In this document: piece by piece, positions 44,630 to 54,081 of the stretch
How the letters are laid out: the number at the start of each line of letters is the position of its first letter
How positions within the stretch are numbered: the stretch's first letter is position 1
Assembly: GCA_943914475.1 (NCBI GenBank)
Contig: CALUCE010000010.1
Coordinates: 8,174 to 72,173, forward strand
From: an uncultured Anaerococcus sp.
GTDB lineage: Bacteria > Bacillota > Clostridia > Tissierellales > Peptoniphilaceae
Direction: 5' to 3'
DNA: 64,000 bases
Made by a program: the position numbers and the translations under genes
The notes under the pieces: generated by a model
Told to the model about the DNA's origin: nothing
Seen by the model: only the letters and a program-made list of their open reading frames with translations
Database searches by the model: none

Positions 44630-46827
44630 TAATTTTTCACCCTATAAACATTTTCTACTTGCTTAATTGATTTTAATTTCATAATCAAATCATTAAGCTC
44701 TTGCGTATTCATAACTTGAACAGTCATATCTACTATTCCTATATTGTCATCATTGCTTCTAACATTCATGGCTTGTATATAGACATTTTCAGAAGAAACA
44801 AGCTTGGTTATTTCATACAAGGCACCAGTTTCATCTTTAGAAATTATTTCTATTTTTACTGGGAATTTATCAGTCCTATTATTTCTCCAATAAACATCTA
44901 TTAATCTTTCTGGAGATTTAAGGTTAGTAATATTAGGACATGACCTAACATGGACTGAAATACCATTACCCTTGGTTATATAACCAATTATCTTATCCCC
45001 TGGAACTGGATTACAGCATTTAGCCAGTTTTACCTCAATATCTTCATCAAAGTCACTTACCTTTACTTCAGAACCATAGGATGTTTTGGCCTTATCTTTA
45101 TTTGATAAGTCAATATTTTCTTCTATTTTTTTATCCTTTGATTTATCAACATTTTCTGCCTTATATTTTCTGATAATTTTTTGGATAACCTGTTCTGTAG
45201 ATGTTTTTCCAAAGCCTATAGATGCATACATCTCATCTTTGCTTGGAAAACCAAGATCCCCTGCAACTTGATCAAAGTACTTATCATCAAGGATTTTCCT
45301 ATAGTTTTGGTCATGCTTTTTAAGTTCTTTATCAAGCATTTCCTTACCAATTTCTATATTGTCCTCTTTGTTGTGTCTTTTGAAAAATTGTTTGATCTTA
45401 CTCTTGGCTTGGTTAGATTGGACTAAATTTAACCAATCTCTACTAGGACCTTGAGAATTTTTACTGGTAAGTATTTCTACTACATCTCCTGTATGTAGCT
45501 TTTGGCTTAAAGGAACAATAGATCCGTTTACCTTTGCTCCCACACACATGTTTCCTACTTCTGTATGAACCCTGTAGGCAAAGTCTATAGCGTTGGAATT
45601 CATAGGTAAGTTATAAATCTCACCCTTAGGAGAATAAACATAAATCTCTCTTGAGAAGAAATCTCCTTTAAGTGTTTCCATAAATTCCTTATTATTTATG
45701 TCTTTGCCGCCTTCTTTTTGCCAGTCCAAAATTTGCCTAATAAAAGTTAATTTTTCATCAAATTCTGAGGATTTTTGCTTGTTTTCCTTGTATTTCCAGT
45801 GAGCTGCGATTCCGTATTCGCATTCATAGTGCATTTTTCTAGTTCTAATTTGCACCTCAAAAGGTTTAGAATCATCACCGAAAACAGTAGTATGAAGGGA
45901 CTTATATCCATTAGGTTTTGGTTGACCAATATAATCTTTTATCCTATTAGGGATTGGTTTCCATAAGGAGTGAACCTTTCCCAAAACTTCATAACAGTCT
46001 GCTATGGTATCAACAAGAACCCTAACAGCAGTTAAATCATATATTTCCTCAAATTCAATATCATTTCTTTTCATTTTTTTATATATTGAATACAAGCTTT
46101 TTGGTCTTCCTGTTATTTCGTAGTTTATTTTTGTACTTTGTAAAGCCTTGTCTAAAGTTTCAATTATTTCATTGATATAGGCTTCTCTTTCCCTACGTTT
46201 TATGTGAACCATTTCAGCTAATTCATAGTATTCTTGAGGATTTATATACCTAAAGCAAAGGTCTTCAAGCTCCCATTTTATAGTATATATTCCAAGTCTA
46301 TGGGCAAGCGGCACATATATTTCTATGGTTTCTCTTGCTGTTTGTTTTTGCTTCTCTTCGGTCTTGTATTCCAAAGTCCTCATATTATGAAGCCTATCTG
46401 CAAGTTTTATTAAAACAACCCTAACATCATTACTCATGGCAAGAACCATTTTCCTGATATTTTCAGCTTGTTTTTCTTCTTTGGACTCAAATTTGATTTG
46501 CTTTAACTTGGTAACTCCATCAACAAGGAAGGTAATTTCTTTGCCAAATTCTTCTTCCATCTCTTCTTTAGTAACATCTGTATCTTCCAATACATCATGC
46601 ATAAGGCCTGCACATATAGTTTGATCATCAAGTGCCATATTTGACAAAGTTGTCGCAACAGCTATTGGATGGATAAAATAATCTTCTCCAGAATTTCTTT
46701 TTTGTCCCCTATGGTGTAGCTCAGCATAATCATAGGCTTTTTTAACCAAGTCAATATCAGAATGAGGATTATTCTTTTCTATAATTTTTTTAAAGTTTAT
46801 AAATTCTTTTTGAAAATCTTTTGCCAT
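44629..46827 (-). CDS. relA: Bifunctional (p)ppGpp synthetase/hydrolase, RSH family
   Basis: Controls the stringent response. The N-terminal hydrolase domain retains the HD pair (His77-Asp78 in GLMHDVLEDT), so it should degrade as well as make ppGpp. The synthetase domain has YDLTAVRVLV and IKDYIGQPKPNGYKSLHTT. TGS (about 390-450), zinc-finger/helical and C-terminal ACT domains follow in 732 residues. This is the long ribosome-associated form. It lies between recJ and dtd. Confidence 0.97.
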   Translation of the reverse strand: MAKDFQKEFINFKKIIEKNNPHSDIDLVKKAYDYAELHHRGQKRNSGEDYFIHPIAVATTLSNMALDDQTICAGLMHDVLEDTDVTKEEMEEEFGKEITFLVDGVTKLKQIKFESKEEKQAENIRKMVLAMSNDVRVVLIKLADRLHNMRTLEYKTEEKQKQTARETIEIYVPLAHRLGIYTIKWELEDLCFRYINPQEYYELAEMVHIKRREREAYINEIIETLDKALQSTKINYEITGRPKSLYSIYKKMKRNDIEFEEIYDLTAVRVLVDTIADCYEVLGKVHSLWKPIPNRIKDYIGQPKPNGYKSLHTTVFGDDSKPFEVQIRTRKMHYECEYGIAAHWKYKENKQKSSEFDEKLTFIRQILDWQKEGGKDINNKEFMETLKGDFFSREIYVYSPKGEIYNLPMNSNAIDFAYRVHTEVGNMCVGAKVNGSIVPLSQKLHTGDVVEILTSKNSQGPSRDWLNLVQSNQAKSKIKQFFKRHNKEDNIEIGKEMLDKELKKHDQNYRKILDDKYFDQVAGDLGFPSKDEMYASIGFGKTSTEQVIQKIIRKYKAENVDKSKDKKIEENIDLSNKDKAKTSYGSEVKVSDFDEDIEVKLAKCCNPVPGDKIIGYITKGNGISVHVRSCPNITNLKSPERLIDVYWRNNRTDKFPVKIEIISKDETGALYEITKLVSSENVYIQAMNVRSNDDNIGIVDMTVQVMNTQELNDLIMKLKSIKQVENVYRVKN

Positions 46828-46832
46828 ACTTG

Positions 46833-48569
46833 CTACCTCATATCAATTAATTTTATTTGTAAAGATCTATTTCCCCTAAATTCATTAATGTCAGGATAAT
46901 ATACTATATCAATCTTATTTCCACTGATATTGCCCTTAAACTTATCCAACAAATACTTATAGTCTTCAGCTGCATTAAACTTTATAGCCTTAACCATACT
47001 ACCATTTTTTTCTAGAGTCATCCTTAAGGTGTTCTTGTTTTTGCCAATCAAGCCTATCTCTCTTATGGTTACAAATTTATCTGCAAAAACAGGTCTGGGA
47101 TTATCCTTACCAAAAGGCTTCAACCTATCCAAGCTTTCTGCAAATTCTAAGGATAGTTTAGATATATCTAAGCTAAGATCTATGTTAATAGTTTTGTGAA
47201 AGTCATCTTTTGTAAGGCTTGATTCTTGATTTAAGAACTTTCTAAATTCATCAACTCTTTCTTTTTTGATTGATAGACCACAAGCCATGGGATGACCTCC
47301 AAAAGATTCTAATCTATCTGAATACTTAAAAACTTCCTCATAAATATTGTATGCTTCAATAGATCTTCCAGATCCTTTTAGAATTCCCTCATCAATAGAA
47401 TCTGATAAAATGATTGTGGGTTTGTTATACTTCTCTTTTACCCTACCAGCGACTATTCCACAAATACTTTCTTGAAGACTTTTTTCATATACCACTATCA
47501 CGTCATCTTCATAGTAATGATTTGTATCTATTTGTTTAAGAACTTCACTTAAACCCTCTTCTGTAAGTCTTTTTCTTTCGTTATTTAATTCAACAAGTCC
47601 CTTAGCATACTCGTTTATCTTGTCTATATCTTCTTCCATTAGTAAATCTATGGCAAGTTTTGCAGTACTGAGTCTTCCTGTAGCATTCATGCAAGGTCCA
47701 ATAACAAAGCCCAGGGTATAGGCATCTACTTCTCTATTCCAAGAATTCTCCCTTAAAAGGGCAGCTATACCTAGCTTATCTGTATTATTAAGCCTTTTTA
47801 AACCTTCTATTACAAAGATTCTGTTTTCATCAGTAAGGCTCACTATGTCACAAACTGTTCCCATAGCAACATATTCCAGTAGGCCAAAAAGATAATCCAA
47901 GTCTCCGCCCAAGGCTATAAATAAAGCTTGAATTAATTTAAAGGCAACACCTGCTCCACACAGATCATCAAAAGGATACTTGCTATCAAGCCTTTTGGGA
48001 TTAATTACACAATCAGCTCCAGGAAGTTTTTGTTCTAACCATCCATCTTTTTCTTCCTTTTCTACTTGGTGGTGGTCTGTGATTATTAACTTAATACCTG
48101 CCTTTTTTAGTTTTTCGGCTTGATCAAAGGCTGTTATCCCATTATCACAGGTTATAACCAGAGCTACTTTATCATTTATAGCATCTTCTACCATTAAATC
48201 AGAAATTCCATAGCCCTCTAGGACCCTATCTGGTATATCAAAACTAACCTTATCATAGAAATATAAGAGTCCATCAAGAAGGGTCATAGTTGAAGCTATA
48301 CCGTCTTGGTCATAGTCACCAAAGATTCTAATCTCCCCTCCACTTTCCATAGCTTCTATTATTAAGTCTATGGCATTATCCATATCGTTAAACAAAAAAG
48401 GATCATGGAGATTTTTAAGATCAGGCCTAATAAACATGGAAACCGTATTAGGGTCTATGATATCCCTGTTAGCTAAAATCAGTGCTTCAAGTTTAGTAAT
48501 ACCATCAATTTTTAAATTATTTATATAATTGTTCTTTTTTCTATATAAAAACCATTTTGTCATATTCAT
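46833..48569 (-). CDS. recJ: Single-stranded-DNA-specific exonuclease RecJ
   Basis: 5'-3' exonuclease of recombination and base excision repair. The DHH motifs are FGDYDQDGIAS, TDHHQVEKE and, in DHHA1, GGHPMACGLSI. At 578 residues it is close to the E. coli size and lacks the long C-terminal extension of Bacillus RecJ. It is the first gene of the recJ-rsh-dtd-MBL-aspS-rseC run. Confidence 0.95.
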   Translation of the reverse strand: MNMTKWFLYRKKNNYINNLKIDGITKLEALILANRDIIDPNTVSMFIRPDLKNLHDPFLFNDMDNAIDLIIEAMESGGEIRIFGDYDQDGIASTMTLLDGLLYFYDKVSFDIPDRVLEGYGISDLMVEDAINDKVALVITCDNGITAFDQAEKLKKAGIKLIITDHHQVEKEEKDGWLEQKLPGADCVINPKRLDSKYPFDDLCGAGVAFKLIQALFIALGGDLDYLFGLLEYVAMGTVCDIVSLTDENRIFVIEGLKRLNNTDKLGIAALLRENSWNREVDAYTLGFVIGPCMNATGRLSTAKLAIDLLMEEDIDKINEYAKGLVELNNERKRLTEEGLSEVLKQIDTNHYYEDDVIVVYEKSLQESICGIVAGRVKEKYNKPTIILSDSIDEGILKGSGRSIEAYNIYEEVFKYSDRLESFGGHPMACGLSIKKERVDEFRKFLNQESSLTKDDFHKTINIDLSLDISKLSLEFAESLDRLKPFGKDNPRPVFADKFVTIREIGLIGKNKNTLRMTLEKNGSMVKAIKFNAAEDYKYLLDKFKGNISGNKIDIVYYPDINEFRGNRSLQIKLIDMR

Positions 48570-48610
48570 CTCTATCTTCAGATTATACCTTTTTTAGAAT
48601 AAATATAAAG

Positions 48611-48629
48611 ATAGAGGCTTTAAGCCTCT
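48611..48629 (-). terminator. Terminator after yajC
   Basis: Perfect stem TAGAGGCTT/AAGCCTCTA with a 1-base nominal loop; a few terminal pairs must open to form a real loop. The yajC stop codon lies in it. On the minus strand a TCTTTATATTTATT tail follows. Confidence 0.7.
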
Positions 48630-48895
48630 ATAATCTTTTCTATACTATCTATTGTAATATTTAAATAGGAAAACTTATTTTCTTTTCCACTGACTATCAA
48701 GACTTCATTCTTATCTATCTTGATAACTTGTCCTATAAGTCCAGATTTAGTAATTATCTTAGATCCTTCTTTAAGATTAGATTTAATGAATTTTGTATTA
48801 GAACTTTTGTTTCTATCTTCTTTTACAACATAAAAGTAATAAGCCAAGCATAAGATAATCAGTATTACATATTCTAACCTAAAACTAGTAGCCAT
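48620..48895 (-). CDS. yajC: Preprotein translocase accessory subunit YajC
   Basis: Small single-pass membrane protein of 91 residues that associates with the SecDF-YajC complex. The N-terminal helix (about 7-24) is followed by GSKIITKSGLIGQVIKIDKNEVLIV, the characteristic YajC beta domain in shortened form. It overlaps the tgt stop by 11 bases; tgt-yajC is a widespread pair. secDF was not seen downstream, because the unit ends at a terminator. Confidence 0.93.
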   Translation of the reverse strand: MATSFRLEYVILIILCLAYYFYVVKEDRNKSSNTKFIKSNLKEGSKIITKSGLIGQVIKIDKNEVLIVSGKENKFSYLNITIDSIEKIIEA

Positions 48896-50003
48896 ATTTA
48901 TCGTAAAATTCTTTTTTATATTCTAAGAACCTATCTTCCATTATGGCTTGTCTAATGTTTTCAGATAATCTTAAGAGGAAATATAGGTTGTGGTAGGTAA
49001 GAAGTCTTGCTCCTAAAATCTCATTTACATTCATAAGATGTCTTATATAGGCTCTAGTGTAGTTTTTGCAAACATAGCAATCACATTCATGGTCTAGAGG
49101 AGTAAAATCTTCCTTATATGCAGCATTTCTTACTACTAGCCTACCATTATGAGTCATAGCAGTACCATTTCTGGCAATCCTAGTTGGTAGGACGCAATCT
49201 GCCATATCTATACCTGCTTCAAAGGACTCAAAAAGATAATCTGGTGAGCCAACGCCCATATTATAACGAGGCTTATCTTCAGGTAGCATAGGAGTTGCAT
49301 ATTCTAATATTTCTATCATCTCTTCCCTAGTCTCGCCTACTGATAAGCCACCTAGAGAATAACCATCAAAGTCCATGGCACAAGTTTCTTCTATAGAAAT
49401 CTTTCTTAGGTCTTTAAACATACCTCCCTGGATAATACCAAAGAGCGATTGATCAGGATGAGAGTTAGCCTTGTGGCAGTCAAGCCCTCTTTTGGCCCAC
49501 CTTATAGTTCTTTCCATGGATTGTTTTACGTAATCATATTCTGATGGATAGGAAACACATTCATCAAAGCTCATCATAATATCAGAGTGAATATCGTTTT
49601 GTATCTCTATTGATTTTTCTGGTGTAAAAAAGTGCTTTGATCCATCAATGTGCGACCTAAACATAACCCCTTCTTCACTTATTTTTCTCATATCAGAAAG
49701 AGAAAAAACTTGAAAACCTCCACTGTCTGTAAGAATTGGGCCATTCCAGTTCATAAATTTATGAAGGCCTCCAGCCTTTTTCATAATATCCATACCTGGT
49801 TTTAAGTAAAGGTGGTAGGTATTTCCTAGTATAATTTTTGCTCCAATTTCTTCCAATTCCTCAGGTGTCATAGTTTTAACTGTTGCCCTAGTACCTACAG
49901 GCATAAAAATCGGTGTCGGAATTGATCCGTGGGCGGTGTGGATTACACCACATCTTGCGTTTGAGTGTTTGTCTTTTTTTATTAATTCAAATTTTAAAGG
50001 CAT
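48885..50003 (-). CDS. tgt: tRNA-guanine transglycosylase
   Basis: Exchanges G34 for preQ1 in tRNAs for Asp, Asn, His and Tyr. The 372 residues include the nucleophile region DSGGFQVFSL, GGLSVGE, DCVLPTR, and the zinc site CDCYVCKNYTRAYIRHL. The next enzyme, QueA, is encoded immediately upstream. Confidence 0.98.
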   Translation of the reverse strand: MPLKFELIKKDKHSNARCGVIHTAHGSIPTPIFMPVGTRATVKTMTPEELEEIGAKIILGNTYHLYLKPGMDIMKKAGGLHKFMNWNGPILTDSGGFQVFSLSDMRKISEEGVMFRSHIDGSKHFFTPEKSIEIQNDIHSDIMMSFDECVSYPSEYDYVKQSMERTIRWAKRGLDCHKANSHPDQSLFGIIQGGMFKDLRKISIEETCAMDFDGYSLGGLSVGETREEMIEILEYATPMLPEDKPRYNMGVGSPDYLFESFEAGIDMADCVLPTRIARNGTAMTHNGRLVVRNAAYKEDFTPLDHECDCYVCKNYTRAYIRHLMNVNEILGARLLTYHNLYFLLRLSENIRQAIMEDRFLEYKKEFYDKYGY

Positions 50004-50011
50004 AAATACTC

Positions 50012-51034
50012 CTAGTGTATAAACATTGCATCTCCAAAGCTAAAGAATCTGTATTCTTTCTTTACAGCTTCCTTGTAAGCATTAAGGATTTTTTCTCTAG
50101 TGGAAAGAGCAGATACAAGCATAATCAAGGTAGATTTTGGTAAGTGGAAGTTGGTAATAAGACTATCAACTACCTTAAATTCAAAGCCAGGATAAATAAA
50201 TATATCTGTCCATCCAGAATCTTCAACAATCTTACCATTTTTCTTATAAACAGACTCTAAGGTTCTAGTGGTTGTTGTTCCAGTAGATATAATCTTTTTA
50301 CCATTCTTCTTGGTTTCATTTATTATATCAGCAGTCTCCTTATTTAAAGTATAAAATTCTGAATGCATCTTGTGGTCTGTTATTTCATCCTCATTTACAG
50401 GTCTAAAGGTTCCAAGTCCTACATTTAAGGTAAGGAAAGCAAGCTTTACTCCCTTGTCTTCTATTTTCTTTAGGAGATCTTCTGTAAAATGAAGCCCTGC
50501 AGTCGGAGCTGCAACTGAACCAGGATTTTTAGAATATACGGTTTGATATCTTTCAGAATCTTCTAGCTTTTCTTTAATATAAGGTGGGAGTGGAACATTT
50601 CCTAGTTTTTCTAAAACTTCTTGAAAAATTCCTTGGTAGTAAAATTCAACTATCCTATTTCCATCTTCTTTTATATCAAGAACCTTTAAAGAAAGATCGT
50701 CGGAAAATATACATTCTGTTCCTATCCTCATCTTCTTTCCAGGTCTTACCAAAACTTCCCAAGAATCTTTTTCTATATTGTTAAGTAAAAATACTTCTAT
50801 TTTTTCTTCCTTGCCTGGTCTATGACCAAAAAGTCTAGCTGGTATTACCCTGGTATCATTCATAACCAGACAATCACCTTCTTCTAGGTAGTCTATAATA
50901 TCGTAAAAATGTTTATCTTCTGTTTGGCCTTTTATTTTATCAAAAACCATAAGCCTAGATTCATCTCTTTTTTCTGATGGATGTTGGGCTATTAGCTTTT
51001 CAGGCAAGTAGTAATCAAAATCTTCAGTTCTCAT
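50012..51034 (-). CDS. queA: S-adenosylmethionine:tRNA ribosyltransferase-isomerase
   Basis: Converts preQ1 in tRNA to epoxyqueuosine using the ribosyl part of SAM. MRTEDFDYYLPEKLIAQHP, NDTRVIPARLFG and VAAPTAGLHFTEDLL are family signatures. It has 340 residues and overlaps ruvB by 11 bases. queG/queH for the last step is not in the window. Confidence 0.98.
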   Translation of the reverse strand: MRTEDFDYYLPEKLIAQHPSEKRDESRLMVFDKIKGQTEDKHFYDIIDYLEEGDCLVMNDTRVIPARLFGHRPGKEEKIEVFLLNNIEKDSWEVLVRPGKKMRIGTECIFSDDLSLKVLDIKEDGNRIVEFYYQGIFQEVLEKLGNVPLPPYIKEKLEDSERYQTVYSKNPGSVAAPTAGLHFTEDLLKKIEDKGVKLAFLTLNVGLGTFRPVNEDEITDHKMHSEFYTLNKETADIINETKKNGKKIISTGTTTTRTLESVYKKNGKIVEDSGWTDIFIYPGFEFKVVDSLITNFHLPKSTLIMLVSALSTREKILNAYKEAVKKEYRFFSFGDAMFIH

Positions 51035-52043
51035 TATTATCCTCTATTTTTAGGCCGTAATGCCTATATGCTTTTTTAGTTAGAACCCTACCTCTGGGTG
51101 TTCTATTTATAAAACCAATTTGAAGTAAATAAGGTTCATATACATCTTCTATTGTTACGTTTTCTATACCAGTTGATGCTGCAATGGTATCAACTCCTAC
51201 AGGGCCTCCTGAGAAGTTGTCATACATGGTATGGATTATTTTTTTATCCATATTATCAAGACCCATCTCATCAATTTCTAATAGCTTTAAACCTTCACAA
51301 GCTGTCTTATAGTCAACCACAGCATCTTTTTTAACTATAGCATAGTCTCTTACTCTCTTTAAAAGTCTATTAGCTATCCTTGGTGTACCCCTACTTCTTT
51401 TTGCAATTTCAAGGGCACCTTCATCATCGATTGGTATATCAAGGATTGAGGCGGATCTTTTGACGATCTTTTTCAAATCTTCTCCATCATAAAGGTTTAA
51501 AGATAACAAAACCCCAAACCTATCTCTTAAAGGAGCGGAAAGCATACCAGACCTGGTTGTAGCACCTACAAGAGTAAATTTCTCAAGATCTATCCTAATA
51601 GACTGTGCATTTGGACCCTTTCCAACAATTATATCCAAACAGAAATCTTCCATGGCAGGATATAATATCTCTTCAACTGACCTATTTATCCTATGGATTT
51701 CATCTATAAAAAGTACATCTCCATGATTCAAGTTAGTTAAGATAGATGCTAGGTCTGAAGGTCTTTCTATGGCTGGTCCACTTGTAACCCTAATGTTTAC
51801 TCCGAGTTCATTGGCGATAATATTTGATAAGGTAGTTTTTCCAAGACCAGGAGGCCCCTGCAAAAGGACATGGTCCAAGGGTTCTTCTCTTGACAAGGCA
51901 GATTCTATAAAAATTTCTAGCTTTTCTTTTACCTTATCTTGGCCTATATAATCCTTTAACCACCTAGGTCTTATATTATTTTCATTTTTTATATCTTCAA
52001 CCTGTTGGCTGGTAGAAATTATCCTATCGTTTTGATCATACAT
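51024..52043 (-). CDS. ruvB: Holliday junction branch migration ATPase RuvB
   Basis: Hexameric AAA+ motor that drives branch migration. Walker A GPPGLGKTT, Walker B FIDEIHRI, sensor GATTRSGMLSAPLRDRFG, arginine finger in that same stretch, and C-terminal winged helix with GGPVGVDTIAASTG. It has 339 residues. It is in the ruvC-ruvA-ruvB-queA-tgt-yajC operon. Confidence 0.98.
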   Translation of the reverse strand: MYDQNDRIISTSQQVEDIKNENNIRPRWLKDYIGQDKVKEKLEIFIESALSREEPLDHVLLQGPPGLGKTTLSNIIANELGVNIRVTSGPAIERPSDLASILTNLNHGDVLFIDEIHRINRSVEEILYPAMEDFCLDIIVGKGPNAQSIRIDLEKFTLVGATTRSGMLSAPLRDRFGVLLSLNLYDGEDLKKIVKRSASILDIPIDDEGALEIAKRSRGTPRIANRLLKRVRDYAIVKKDAVVDYKTACEGLKLLEIDEMGLDNMDKKIIHTMYDNFSGGPVGVDTIAASTGIENVTIEDVYEPYLLQIGFINRTPRGRVLTKKAYRHYGLKIEDNNEN

Positions 52044-52046
52044 ATC

Positions 52047-52637
52047 TTATATCAACCTTTTTAAACTTTCTTTTACTAGCATCTCAAGGTCTAGGTCCAA
52101 ATCTTTTAGGTCATTTAAGACTATATCAATATCATTTCTTTGATAACCTAGATTTATCAAGGCCTCTTTGGCAACTTCAAAGTCTGGATTTTCATTTGGC
52201 TTAGTAACAATCTCATCATGACTTTCTATAATGCCCATGGACTTAACCTTATCTACAAGTTCTAAGATTATTCTTGATGCTGTTTTTTTACCAATGCCCT
52301 TGGCTTTGGTTAAGTAGTTAATATCATTATTAACTATAGCTCTTTTTATTTCATTAACACTCAGAGTTGAAAGTATAGAAATAGCATTTTTAGGTCCTAT
52401 GGATGAGACGCTAACAAGAAGTTCATATACTTCTAGTTCTTCTAAAGAATAAAAACCGTATAGGGACATATCATTTTCCCTGACATTTAACACTGTGTAA
52501 ATTTTATACTCGTTATTTAACTCGAGACTTTGAAGGGTGGCAATGGAAGTGTTAATCCTGTAGCCTATTTTATTGTTTTCAATAATAAAACTATCCTCGA
52601 GAATAGCTTTCACATCACCTATAATATAAGAAATCAT
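52047..52637 (-). CDS. ruvA: Holliday junction binding protein RuvA
   Basis: Tetrameric protein that binds four-way junctions and loads RuvB. The N-terminal OB fold, the LLVSVSSIGPKNAISIL and KGIGKKTASRIILEL helix-hairpin-helix motifs, and a C-terminal RuvB-binding domain are all present in 196 residues. It shares one base with ruvC. Confidence 0.97.
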   Translation of the reverse strand: MISYIIGDVKAILEDSFIIENNKIGYRINTSIATLQSLELNNEYKIYTVLNVRENDMSLYGFYSLEELEVYELLVSVSSIGPKNAISILSTLSVNEIKRAIVNNDINYLTKAKGIGKKTASRIILELVDKVKSMGIIESHDEIVTKPNENPDFEVAKEALINLGYQRNDIDIVLNDLKDLDLDLEMLVKESLKRLI

Positions 52638-53131
52638 TAATTCATCCTAAACTGTTCTTTAAACCTTTGACTTAGGCTATGGCATAAGGCCACAGCTAGA
52701 GCATCGGCCGCGTCATCTGGTTTTGGTATCTGATTTAAATTTAATAAAGTTGCAACTGTAAGTTGCATTTGCTTTTTGCTTGCCCTTCCGTAGCCAGTGA
52801 TAGCTTGCTTGATTTGTAGGGGCGTATATTCATATATGGGTAAGTTGTTATTCTCAGCACAAAGTATTTGTATACCTCTAGCATGGCCTACTGTAATGGC
52901 TGTCTTTACATTCTGATTAAAAAATAATTCTTCTATAGCAAATTCATCTGGTTTATGTTCATCGATTATTTTATTTAAATTATCATATAAAATTTTTAGT
53001 CTTTGGGGTGTTGGTGTCTTTGAAGAAGTAGTAAGAACACCATTTTCTATAACTTTAATTCTATTTCCATCTAGGTCTATTAAACCATATCCCATAATTG
53101 CAATACCGGGATCTATGCCTAATATTACCAT
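52637..53131 (-). CDS. ruvC: Crossover junction endodeoxyribonuclease RuvC
   Basis: Resolves Holliday junctions. The catalytic acidic residues are in GIDPGIAIMGYG, AIEELFFNQN and DAADALAVALCH. It has 164 residues. It heads the ruvCAB block, behind a terminator that closes the preceding unknown gene. Confidence 0.98.
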   Translation of the reverse strand: MVILGIDPGIAIMGYGLIDLDGNRIKVIENGVLTTSSKTPTPQRLKILYDNLNKIIDEHKPDEFAIEELFFNQNVKTAITVGHARGIQILCAENNNLPIYEYTPLQIKQAITGYGRASKKQMQLTVATLLNLNQIPKPDDAADALAVALCHSLSQRFKEQFRMN

Positions 53132-53156
53132 ACTTCTCCCTTCTTTCTTTTGCGAT

Positions 53157-53178
53157 AAAAAAAGGGCCCTAAGCCCTA
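53157..53178 (-). terminator. Terminator before ruvC
   Basis: On the minus strand the repeat AGGGC-TTAG-GGCCCT can form a short GC-rich stem, followed by a run of seven T. It overlaps the stop of the unknown gene. Confidence 0.8.
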
Positions 53179-53886
53179 ATGATATCTTTTTATTACCTCA
53201 TTTACTAAACCAATCCAAAAATTCTCAGCGAAAATTTCCAGAACACTATTGGATAAGTAGTTGATGATTTTGTTATTAATTTTATTTGACTGTTCTAGTG
53301 TAATATCATCTGTGTATATATAATCTATGTTAAAGGCAAGTTGTTTGTTGGTGTTTACATCCAAATTTAAAATCTTATCCTTTAAATACTTATCAGAATA
53401 TTCTTTACAATTTTTATTAATATGTCCAACAAGTTCCTTATCATTGTAGATTTTATCAAGATATTGATTCTTTATATAGATGGAATCGGCTGTATTTTCA
53501 TTGAAAATCTTATTATTTTCAAATAAAAAAGAAGCACCATAATACTCAATTGCCTTGCATTCCAAATCATCAATGTGCTTCTTGTCATTAAATGCTTTGT
53601 ATTGGGCCTTGATACTCGTTAGGTATTCATACCTATCAAGTTCATCTCCTATACTCTCATCAATACATTCTATAATTCGATCTATATTAGCAAGATTCCA
53701 GAAAAATTTTCTTAGATTTTTTAATATGTAAGGCCTTATATAAGCCTTTTTGTAAGGATCTACTTTAAAATACTCGTCATCAAACAAGGAGATTAAAGTA
53801 TTTAACGATGAAATATCATCGTTAACCAAATAATTATATTCAAGTTTTTCAATTATAGGCAAATTATCTCTTGCGCTTGATGTCAT
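53176..53886 (-). CDS. Protein of unknown function upstream of ruvC
   Basis: About 236 residues, rich in Asn, Lys, Ile, Asp and Tyr, with no transmembrane segment, signal peptide or motif I recognise. Predicted by eye to be mostly helical. I place the start at the ATG at 53886, which has GAGGG 8 bases upstream; an in-frame ATG at 53901 lacks a ribosome site. It has its own extended -10 promoter candidate (TGTTAAAAT) and a terminator, so it is probably a single-gene unit. Confidence 0.75.
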   Translation of the reverse strand: MTSSARDNLPIIEKLEYNYLVNDDISSLNTLISLFDDEYFKVDPYKKAYIRPYILKNLRKFFWNLANIDRIIECIDESIGDELDRYEYLTSIKAQYKAFNDKKHIDDLECKAIEYYGASFLFENNKIFNENTADSIYIKNQYLDKIYNDKELVGHINKNCKEYSDKYLKDKILNLDVNTNKQLAFNIDYIYTDDITLEQSNKINNKIINYLSNSVLEIFAENFWIGLVNEVIKRYH

Positions 53887-53969
53887 ATTCATATCCCTCA
53901 TTAGTTGCTTTTAATAAATTTTAACATAAATTTCATTTTATTTATTTATGTTTATTTACGACAAAAAAT

Positions 53970-54044
53970 AAAAAGCTAAAGATTAAGTATAAAAAAACCA
54001 AAAAATACACATTTTTGTATAAATAACTTAGTGTTTAGCTTTTT
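53970..54044 (-). terminator. Long imperfect hairpin in the gap after the HAD gene
   Basis: Outer arms AAAAAGCTAAA (53970-53980) and TTTAGCTTTTT (54034-54044) pair perfectly, inner GATTAAG/CTTAGTG partly, with an AT-rich loop. A T-run follows on the minus strand. It may be a weak terminator for the HAD gene; nothing else is seen in the 195 bases between coding regions. Confidence 0.5.
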
Positions 54045-54081
54045 AAGTAAAGAAAATTTAAATTTATTCATTAGGAAATTT

